A DNA stretch of 64,000 bases, from positions 1,054,001 through 1,118,000 of the forward strand of contig JANCIK010000009.1 in NCBI GenBank assembly GCA_028532985.1, in the 5' to 3' direction. The translations under genes were made by a program, and so were the position numbers. Below the pieces are notes generated by a model. It was not told where the DNA came from. It ran no database searches and saw nothing but the letters and a program-made list of their open reading frames with translations. The DNA is from Stropharia rugosoannulata. Lineage: Eukaryota > Basidiomycota > Agaricomycetes > Agaricales > Strophariaceae. Shown one piece after another: positions 55,407-64,000 of this stretch (its first letter is position 1; each line of letters begins with the position of its first letter).

Positions 55407-56436
55407 CAACTTGTAAGTATGCTGTTAAGTCCTACGTAATTCCTGTAATACAAGCCTTAGTCTGCCTTGGCTTGAGGCTATCGGAGGATCAAATGGGGTT
55501 TTCCGTCTCCCTTTCTACAAACAGCGGCTTGTCGTATGCCAGCGCCTAAGTACTTTTCGGAATGCTACTGCACTTGCTGCGACCCTGGGAACTTGGGTCA
55601 AACCACGATTGATTAATCTCCGTGTCGAGAGTTTGGCATCCTTTCATTTAATCCTGCTTGTGCGATATACTTGCGAGCAAGAAATTTCCGGAGGCGGTTG
55701 CATGTCAATGAGCACACGACTTCCCCGAATACCGCTGGCCATAGCTTGAAGTCTGAGCATAAAATGCAAGAAGATCAAACTTTCTCGCTCGACGTCACTC
55801 CGGGAATACATATTCGCGTACGGCCTCTGCTGCGGCGTCAGTGGCCCGCTAAGCTGCCGCGCAGCCGTTTCCATCAACTCTGAAATCTACAAACTGCCAT
55901 TGCACGATGTGCACGAACGATGAGAAATAACGGTAAGTATAAATTAGATGCAAGGAAGCTCTACAATGTGTACAACTGCAGTGCATTATAAATGGGCGGG
56001 AAAGGGAGTCTTAGGAATACAGTAAGGTAAACTACAGGAACATTAACGCGAAGAATCGCGGCGGTCGCTAATGTGAGCCTAAACGGAAGAATAAATAGGT
56101 AAATAATAGGGAAACAATGGTGGTGGAAGCAGCGGGGAATGTGAGTTGAGAATTCTGAGTGTTGAGTCGTATGCTACATGATAAATCCAATGGTTCGAGG
56201 CGTCCTCTGTTTCTAAAGTCCGTCGCCGATGTTCTTCTCTGACCTCCCCCTCCTGTATTTGCATTAGGCTTCGTGTTGAAACCGCGGATTAGATAAATAG
56301 CGTATTAATGGAAGTATGGTGTTGAGAGCCGCGGATTAGATGCTGGCTGAGCGGTACATGGATCATGTACTCGTTTCGCGTCGACTGGGACGACTGATGC
56401 CGGGGTTTGTGCCGGGGATGTATTTGGGTGATTGGT
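55407..56436. other. Gene-poor interval
   Basis: No gene recognised. The 13-base word CCGCGGATTAGAT occurs twice as a direct repeat (56282-56294 and 56329-56341), 47 bases apart, in the presumed 3' flank of the small gene candidate at 56437. Its purpose is unknown. Confidence 0.45.
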
Positions 56437-56535
56437 TCAGAAGAAGACAGCACCCGTGGACGATGCGCCACCCTTGACCGTTGTGGATGAACCAGAGCCA
56501 GAGCCTTTGGTACCGTTGTTAGATTGGCTGGACAT
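56437..56535 (-). CDS. Candidate 32-residue Ser/Gly-rich protein behind a TATA promoter
   Basis: Not recognised. The frame reads MSSQSNNGTKGSGSGSSTTV, then KGGASSTGAVFF and TGA. It has the local features of a highly expressed fungal gene: a TATA box (TTATATATAA) at 56656-56665, a 5' leader of about 90-100 bases that is C/T-rich, and an ACC just before the ATG (TCACCATG). The peptide is low-complexity and has no signal peptide or helix, so coding potential rests on context alone. The alternative is that the ATG belongs to the first exon of a larger spliced gene or that the transcript is noncoding. Confidence 0.35.
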   Translation of the reverse strand: MSSQSNNGTKGSGSGSSTTVKGGASSTGAVFF

Positions 56536-56655
56536 GGTGAAGATGATGGTAGGGTGTGTATGAGGCGAAGTAGTAGATATGCTGGTGTGGGGCGGAGAGC
56601 AGCTGCGATGTATACAGAGGATAATGAAGAAACTTTCGAGGCCATAGCACAGCGC

Positions 56656-56665
56656 TTATATATAA
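56656..56665 (-). promoter_or_regulatory. TATA box upstream of the 32-residue gene candidate
   Basis: TTATATATAA is a palindromic, consensus-like TATA element about 120 bases before the ATG at 56535. It is one of the clearest TATA boxes near a possible start codon in the window. Orientation is inferred from the leftward open frame and the pyrimidine-rich leader that follows. Confidence 0.5.
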
Positions 56666-57004
56666 GATACGGACCGCAGTTTCAGAATAGGAAGGGATTA
56701 GCCATAATTGACTCGAATGGGAAGGATGGAAACGGACCCGTTTGGGAGTAAGCGTAGCTCTCACGAAGTATAGAGTTGATCATGGTGAGAATTACCTAGT
56801 CCGCGATTGAAATGGATCTTGATACGGCAACCACTGTTGGACGCCCGCCCAAAACAAGGGGAGATCAGCCAAGGTTTCAACAAACGAATATGGAGTAACC
56901 TCTTTTGCTGCCGATTTGGGCTCACTTGGGCAACCCGCACACACACTGACAGCCTCTGCACTATGTTCCTAACAATCGGCGCGTTATCTCAGCCCCCAGA
57001 ACCA

Positions 57005-57274
57005 TCAGGCACCTGCCCGTAGCACAGCCGCACCGACCTCCTTCAACGGCTCGCCATCACCGCCAGCCACGGAATGACTCGAAAACATATACACCTCATT
57101 AAACACCCACTTCCTTTCCTTTTCCAGCTCCCATTCTCCACAAATATACCCAGAATCGGTCAAAAACTCTGTCCGTCGCCAATCATCTGTCTCAAACCGG
57201 ATGTACTGCACTGCTTGCGCCCACCAAATACGCGCCCAGCACATACAGGGTGACTCGACGTCATTTACGTCCAT
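57005..57274 (-). CDS. Hypothetical protein fragment
   Basis: Not recognised. The leftward frame has a coding-like composition: QYIRFETDDWRRTEFLTDSG, YICGEWELEKERKWVFNEVY, then MFSSHSVAGGDGEPLKEVG and a stop near 57019-57005. A TTCTAG acceptor directly precedes its first ATG, and an upstream piece reading RRTWMEFVRGPE ends at a GTATGC donor near 57410, so it may be the tail of a spliced gene. No start exon was found. Could be an orphan gene, a decayed one or chance. Confidence 0.3.
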   Translation of the reverse strand: MDVNDVESPCMCWARIWWAQAVQYIRFETDDWRRTEFLTDSGYICGEWELEKERKWVFNEVYMFSSHSVAGGDGEPLKEVGAAVLRAGA

Positions 57275-60200
57275 CTAGAACTTCTGCAATTACAGCAGGG
57301 CCACACACCATTACTAGAAAACAAAGTCTGTGCTTGTTGGTGGGCGACAGCACATGCGCGCACGACGAATGCTATGCAGGCGCACACAGGATAACCGTCC
57401 TTCTGCATACCTCTGGGCCCCGGACAAATTCCATCCAAGTACGCCGTTCTTCCTTGGGAGCTCACGGAGCTCGCATCATTTGCAGAGCGCGCTCATGCAC
57501 CAAATTCAGCGCGGGTTACGCAGCCCCAATGCGTTAGCATACAGGAAAATATATTTCCGTGATATTTGCGATCACGTATGATGGGGTTTTCCTGTTGGAT
57601 CTACAACTCTCTACCGGGTCGGTATGCGGGTAGAAACTTTTTTTCTTGTGAGAAAATTGGTTTGTCGCAGTACTAAGCACTTTTGGTACCAACTTTAGGT
57701 ACGCTTATGTCGTGTGAATGCGTGTTCTTATCCCATCTCCAACTGTCATGCTGGAAATATATTCCAGCTTTTCTCTTCCGAGGCTGCACTGTCAGCCGGC
57801 TATTATGTAGAGAACATCATATTTTCGGCCGTAAGATTTCCTATTTGGATGCCACGATGCTGAGTCGATTAGGTGCTTCTGTCAAAAAACAGCCGCACCG
57901 ACCGGTACAGTACCTTTCTAAAATACTTGCTATTTTAACGGATGGTGGCGGGTCTTACACATCCACATTGAATGATAAGAATGGCCAATCGTCTACAACA
58001 CACAACACACTGAACCTTGGTAGTGCCAGGCGTGCCGTGAAACCCGCGCGTCGATGCAAACCATCTTTCTGATTACCTGGCGTACCGCAAACGCTGCTCC
58101 CGCCGCAAGCTTGAACGCCTGCCCGACAACTGACGGAAGATTTCCAACACAGTAAAGTGACGCGTCGCTAACTGCGCTCTCACCGTTCCTTACACCAATA
58201 AAATCCTGATGCGGACCGATAAACAACGCCTCGTGGGCGCAATGTGATACCGCAGCGTACGTGCGCTTCCTGAGATGTTCACGGACGTAGGCAGTTAGAC
58301 GAAACCGTGTCCGTGAGATGCTCAGTAATGAGACTGGATGGGTGCGTACGTTCTAGCCTCGTGCCGCCGGTTCATCGGACTTTCGATCCTGGAGGAGGAG
58401 GCGTCATGCAGTCGACTTAGTCATTTTCCCGGGAGGGTAGGAAGTAGGTCGTTCAAGGACTACGCTTGCTTTGGGGATGTAGGCGTACCGCCACCTCCGA
58501 TGACGAGAATTTAGCGTTTCATGGGTCTGGCACGTTGTGGCGTCACACATCAAGTATGCGATCAGCCAACAACGCCGGTGAGCGCAAACTAGCTAAGGTG
58601 GACGCCTCAAACCAATGATTTTATCTCCTCTCCATGGCGCTCGCAAAACATGCACCGCTATTTCAGACTACTGCGTTTATATCCATCTGGACCATCTCTT
58701 TAGCGTTTGTCATTTTCCGTCGACAAGAAAATAGTACGGAGTGGGATTAGCATTACGCCTGCATCGGGAGATCATATGATAGAAAATCTAAATTTATCTT
58801 TTGCCTTTGTACGCTGGACATTGGTGCCTCATATCGCGGAGGGAAGGTCTGAGAAGACTTCTGTTATAGCATGCGTGATCAATGACCTGCCACAACCCAT
58901 TGGCTACTGGGAGTATGATCGTGTTTTGAACGCCGAGAATACTGGAGGCTGAGAGCGCCGGGAGTATATTTGGAGGACGGCGAAGGGGTTCCTGCGACTT
59001 TCACTGCGAAGCTGGATGTTATTTTACTCTTCATCCAGGCCGTTAACTCAAGGCAGTCGGAAATGACATGGATCACCGTCAACTTCTTTTATATGTTTTT
59101 GTGAGTGATTTCAATATCACATATGCCGGAGCTTCTTATTCACACAGTCGTGTCATCTACTTCTTTTTTAACAACAGTTGATCGCCGAATTTGAGCACAC
59201 CTTTGGACGCGTGGCAGCTTGCAGCGTATTATATGGTGGTGGTACTGCTCCTTGCTGCGCAGAAACCAGTTTAATATTGTGTGGAAAGATGAAAAGATGA
59301 TAAGGCGGAGAAGAATCCTTCAGGACTCGGAGCAGTCGGGCAGCGCTGTGTGTGATGATTATCCGTGGCAGATATATAAATTGGCGATCAATTGTTGTAT
59401 ACGCAGATCTCGAGCTATAGTCAGAGTGTTTTTACCCACTTCGTGGATATACAGAGAGGAAAACAGACTCAGCGCATCTGAAGTAATATTAGAAGAGAAG
59501 CATTAGGCGTTGGCAGGATCTCAATGAAGTCCAAAAAAAGCCGGCGCAGTTCTCCATTATGTGGGTCTGGAACGGAACGCCCCTTGATTTGTTATGTGTT
59601 GGACTACTCAGTAGCCAACATTAGATTCACGGCTAGGGTAGAGCGGGCAGCCACTCCGCGATGGATTTTTTATCAATACTAGGGATGCTTGTCTACCCAT
59701 GAAACGAGGGAAAAATGTCTAACGGAGAATCAACGTCGAAACATAGATTTGAAATACCAACGCATGGTACCATTCTCGTAGCTGTTTAAATGGGCTCAAT
59801 GCACAGCGTAGAGCTATGGAACCATTTTGATAGCTGACAGTCGAATAACAGCCCCCATTCTTGCATTTCTGACTGCACCCGGTGTGTAGGGCCACATCAA
59901 GACGGTATGCGGCGAACGACGGAATGCTGTAACAACAAAATTGTAAACAGTCTGTTTTTAGTGCTCTTAGATACCCAGAAGCAAGGCTCTTCGCAATTTT
60001 TAGCGAAGGTTTAAGCATTCCCTCCCCAAAACATTGAGAGAATCTGCTACACCACATGAACTACTTAATTTGTGTTGATCATGGACTTTGTGAATGTAAA
60101 AATACCACTGTACCAATGCTCTCAACTACGTTGGCATCAATTCCATTCTGTTTACCCTGTGCTTGCTCGGGACTGTGATATATCCCAATATTTCCTTTGC

Positions 60201-60742
60201 GCGATTATTGAGTTTTTTATGAATTGAGTCTACTAGAGCGCCGCGGATGAAAATCCTTAGGAACCGATCATGATCAAACGCTAGATCAGCAAGGAAATCT
60301 GGTCTATCAACCCGAACCGAGCTGAATGAGGCCCTGTCACTTGCGTCATGCATTCGTATGCGCTACCTGTTATAAAGCGCCCATGGGGGCAACGCTGGGA
60401 AAACCCGAGAATGAAGTGTTTCAGCTTTTTGTGAGTGTTTGCAGGTCTGCAGTCACATTATTCATCCATTTGTTTTTATGCCAGGAAACTCGAACCTCGG
60501 ACATAAAGTACACCATTTTCTATTGAAAGAATGTTTTAATTTTTACAGTAGAAAAGCCGGCAATTGAAGCTGCATTGGTATCTGAAGCGCCCATTGAGAA
60601 TGCTAAACCACACATAAATAAATTGACAACGTGACATCGCAGCATAGGCCGAGTTATTTCAAAGTACTCAGAGTATGACGACCTTAAAATATCCACGGAG
60701 AGATACGGTGGTTTAGAGGCCATTAGTATGAATTTGTCAGGG
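57275..60742. other. Long gene-poor region with coding-like scraps
   Basis: No intact gene was recognised in about 3.5 kb. Scraps with coding-like composition exist: leftward FIGPHQDFIGVRNGESAVSD near 58200, rightward VYLEDGEGVPATFTAKLDVI near 58970, and leftward HDRFLRIFIRGALVDSIHKK near 60250. They lie in different frames with stops between, as expected for decayed genes or an unresolved orphan gene. Confidence 0.4.
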
Positions 60743-62215
60743 TCACACCACTTCCACAACAATCTTTCCCCTAATGAATGAATGATCATTATAACAGTAA
60801 CACAGAAACATGTTTGTGACTTACTTTGTATTGTTGGCCGCCATCTCATTATGTGCGGCCTGAATTTCTGTCCACGGATATACCTGATAAACGATATTAT
60901 TGGAAGTTAACGTGTGATGCGGACATATAAAGCGAAGGCTTACTGACCTTGTGAATAAATGTCTTGATAAAGCCGTCATCCCCTTCGCCCTTGATTTGTG
61001 AGAATATTTCCTTGGTAAATCTAACAGAGCAGATCAGTGATTATTTAAGTCTAGTAAAGTTCATTCAGTTATACCTAGCGATGAGATTCGCTTGATATTC
61101 CAGTGAGCGCGACCGAAGGGTGGAACCCTCAATGTGAAGACGTTTGTACAGGATGGGTGTAAGATTAACAGAGTCAACGACATTTCCTAAGTTAAATTGG
61201 TACATTTAACTCTCCCTTTTTAAAATAAGAATCCTGAACATACCGCTTAGGAGTGCTAACATGGTCATCCTCCCATCCACAGCCAAAGCATCGATATTTT
61301 TATTGAAATGGGTTTGACCAACAAAATCAATCACAACGTCGGCACCTTTACCGCCGCTGGCATCTTTGACAACAGACACGAAGTCCTGAGTCTTATAATT
61401 GGCGGCATGGGTAGGACCATTTGGTAGGTTTAATAACCAATCAATTTTCTCTTGCGTAGACGTGGTGGCCGTGACTGTTCGACTATAATTGGCGAGTTAG
61501 TCTCATGCAAAAGTAGTTTGAAAAGTCATATTTACGCTCCGTAGGTTCGCGCTATCTGTATCGCAGCAACCCCCACGCCTGACGCGCCGGCATGGACAAG
61601 TACATTATCGCCTTTTTTGACGTCGCCAATAACTACTAATGCCTGGAACGCTGATAAGTCGCCACCAAATCATTATCTTGCAAACGTCGGATAAAATGAA
61701 ATATACCAGTTAAGAACACCTCAGGGATGCTGGCCGCCTCAACCCATGTCAAATGGCTGGGTTTGCTGATGATATGCGTTTCATTAACCGCGATGTACTC
61801 CGCATAGGCACCCTGTGATCATATGATGTGTGTTCAGCGACTCGGAGCGAGAGATCTGTCCACGTCCATCACTCACTCCAGCAGCTAGGCCCAGTACTTC
61901 GTCGCCGACTTTCCAGGCAGACACGCTGTTCCCCACCTGTGTAATTGTCCCGGAAAATTCCACCCCGAGGACTGATGATGCCCCAGGGGGAACAGCGTAC
62001 TTGCCTTCGCGTTGACTGATATCCATTCTGTTCAGTCCAAATGCTTTGATCTATGACAGTGATACGGCGACCCTTTAATCAACGGATATTTCGTCCGAAA
62101 CGACCATTCACACCTTCACAAGCACCTCTGTCGGTTTCACTTCTGGCGTGGACGTTTCGCCAATATATAAGTTCTCGACTGGGCCTTTCCCATCTTTGAT
62201 CAGTACGGCGCGCAT
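60743..62215 (-). CDS. NADPH:quinone oxidoreductase, zeta-crystallin type (MDR family)
   Basis: Zinc-free medium-chain dehydrogenase/reductase that reduces quinones with NADPH, probably cytosolic; close to the p53-inducible PIG3 (TP53I3) group. The start reads [20 protein letters not shown]. Exons then give [40 protein letters not shown] and [16 protein letters not shown] (GroES-like part), [33 protein letters not shown], and the NADPH-binding [20 protein letters not shown]. Later parts are [40 protein letters not shown] and [20 protein letters not shown]. The end is NEMAANNTK joined by a 54-base intron to GKIVVEVV and TGA, a 28-nt last exon (60743-60770) that restores the family C-terminus NxGKIVVE. 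Without it the frame stops right at the donor. Assignment is firm, physiological substrate unknown. Confidence 0.92.
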
Positions 62216-63889
62216 TGATGGTTTAGAACGACGGGAGTTGATACTGGTGCTATGTCTGTGAGGTGGAAGGAATAGAAACTGGCATGCTGATAAATCTGTT
62301 GCTTATAACTCTCACCACCGTGATCGCGCCTTGTAATAGGCATTGGGAAGCACTGTCAGTGGTAGTGAAGTCGTCATCGTTCCGCCAATTCATTATACCG
62401 GTGCTCACTTAGCACTACCCGATCACAAGACCGTGGAGTTTTCAGGTGCGCTTCCGTGCCGGTCCGCCCGGCCGCGCATGCGCATTGCGCACAGGGCCAC
62501 GCTCCCAGAAAATATACACAGCATTGAGGAAATGGACCAAATTAATCCTAACTTTGTCATCAACTTATTGCGCTCACGTACAGCCATGGTCCAGACACGC
62601 GCGACCGCCAAAGCGCTTGACAGGCGCAAGGCATTGCATTAGATCAAATACCTTGTATGAGCGTTATTGGACAAACGGTGATAACGCTAATCGCGTACCG
62701 ATGTCCAAGTATAGCTCTGTTTGAACGTAATATGTACTTTTATCTCCTTTCACCCAGACCTACATAGCTTCATCCAAGTATGCGGATAGTTGGGCGGCGG
62801 TTACATTTCCGGCTCCTCTTTTCTCAGTTCTCTCAGCCCTGGATGATATTGTACTTCCTCTAAGTTCGTGTGTGCGAACAGAGATGGGCTTACCCGGCCC
62901 AGGACCACAGAGTTTGGCGCGACGAGATCCTGAGCGCCTTGAGGAGCGCCCGAATGGCGACAGCGGCGACGGAGCGTCCCATGCACGTGACATGCGCATG
63001 ATATTCCCACGTTTCCAAATATAAAAAGTAAATTTTCTGTGCCATCATGCAACTTGTCCACTCTTCCTGCGGTCGCCTAGTACATCGTCGTGCAGGTCGT
63101 ATGTATCTGTGCAATGGACGCGTCCTAGCCAGTTCATCGTTTCTCATGGTTGTTTCTGGCTTCATATTTTCAGGCGTTCTTGCTTCTGTGTAAATATAAT
63201 TATGGTGAGTTTCATCCCTTTCGCGCCCCCTTCTCTTTTCCATGCGGATGACACCGCTATGGTCCGTGTTTCCAAGAAGCGACTAGACATCGCTGCTCAC
63301 CATGCAGACACCTTTTACCTAGCCTCTGACTTTTCTACTTTCCTCTTTCATCTAATGCATTCAACGTGCTTACCCTGCTCTCTCTCTCTCAGATACCCGT
63401 GTACTGTTTTATGACGAATATACCCATATCCATCGCCAAAGCGACCGTCGTTTGAATCGTCCGTAATCGATCCCGCTCTAGATTATTGAAAATTTCCGGT
63501 GATTTGTCGAGCCTCAGTCATATTGGTATCTCTTCCTATTTCATTACTGCCTCTATATTCACTACATCATCCTGATACTGTGGATGATGGTTAGGGGAAA
63601 CGGGGCAAAGATAGATTTGTGCGTTAGGTTACCTTACAGCAGATGTGCTTCTTTGCGAAGCCATATGTACTGCCTATACATAATACATTTATACCATGCA
63701 AATTAATTACCTTGCCATATCCATTGTTTGCTTGATGCTCATAATAAGGTCAGTGAGCATGCACGATTGCTTTACGAAAAGTTTAAAGCGGTAGCATCTT
63801 TTTGTAGTAGACATCAAAAACAACTGAATGCTGGGTAGTATACGTGTACTCGATGAAAAAGTTGGCGCCAATACGGAAAATAGAAAATA
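62216..63889. other. Gene-poor interval upstream of the quinone oxidoreductase
   Basis: No recognised gene. Overlapping frames on both strands between 62340 and 63240 (for example rightward MGSTVSGSEVVIVPP at 62343 and leftward GRSVAAVAIRALLKALRIS near 62930) lack family features. The left end is the oxidoreductase promoter; the right end is the 3' flank of the gene cut by the window edge. Confidence 0.4.
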
Positions 63890-64000
63890 TCATGAGCCGT
63901 TCTGGATGGCCTGGACTTGTGCACCAAATGTTGTAGCTGCTTGTGGGCATCCTACACCCGGCCCATTCAGGTTCTGAAGGGTCACAGTGGCCGCGTTGAA
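63890..64000 (-). CDS. C-terminal end of an unknown protein, cut by the window edge
   Basis: Only the last 36 codons are present. Read leftward from the edge they give FNAATVTLQNLNGPGVGCPQ, then AATFGAQVQAIQNGS and TGA at 63890-63892. The Ala/Gly/Asn/Thr-rich, cysteine-containing composition is like extracellular fungal proteins, but no family can be named from so little. The frame is open to the edge without a stop and the flank beyond the stop is AT-rich, which supports a real gene end. Confidence 0.45.
   Translation of the reverse strand, partial: FNAATVTLQNLNGPGVGCPQAATTFGAQVQAIQNGS

Noticed and set aside
1..64000. CRISPR arrays, rRNA genes, intact transposons or viral genes
   Set aside because: No regularly spaced repeats, rRNA sequence, transposase, reverse transcriptase or capsid-like proteins were recognised.

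Overview
This window looks like nuclear chromosomal DNA from a basidiomycete fungus, most likely an Agaricomycete. The protein-coding genes are broken by many short introns of about 50-65 bases with GT...AG ends, intergenic gaps are mostly short, and there is a tandem pair of DUF6534-type seven-helix membrane proteins, a family I know mainly from basidiomycetes. No operons, CRISPR arrays, rRNA or convincing tRNA genes were seen. All gene models were spliced by eye; boundaries that decide a reading frame are stated where I worked them out.

Left part (0.4-26.3 kb) is dense with core eukaryotic genes: a CSC1/OSCA-type channel, the complex I subunit NDUFS4, the sterol enzyme ERG26, the prenyltransferase alpha subunit RAM2, an auxilin/SWA2-like clathrin uncoating factor, the proteasome lid subunits RPN6 and RPN7 placed head to head, a tiny cysteine-rich secreted protein, an FAD amine-oxidase-like enzyme, CDC123 and an oleate desaturase. 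A decayed copy of the amine-oxidase tail lies about 10 kb from its parent, in the gap after RAM2.

Middle part (28-45.8 kb) is more accessory: a GH35 beta-galactosidase with an N-terminal membrane anchor, a possible small secreted protein, two DUF6534 paralogues, a secreted pectin methylesterase, FEN1 and an MFS transporter. Beta-galactosidase and pectinesterase both act on plant pectic polymers, which suits a plant-associated or saprotrophic life style (inference).

Right part (47-64 kb) holds a long disordered protein ending in the prenylation box CVIM, a ribosomal L1-domain nucleolar protein, an alpha/beta hydrolase, a possible 32-residue gene with a strong TATA box, a zeta-crystallin-type quinone oxidoreductase and the tail of a protein cut by the window edge. 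Most of 55.4-60.7 and 62.2-63.9 kb is gene-poor.

The most notable observations are: paired GACGCGTC palindromes in the short shared promoter of RPN6 and RPN7; several microexons (7, 12, 16 and 20 nt) that carry conserved motif residues and that simple gene finders would miss; the hairpin-rich DNA upstream of the small cysteine-rich gene; and the CVIM-tailed protein, which shares the window with a subunit of the enzyme that would modify it. I did not find a clear new multi-gene system.
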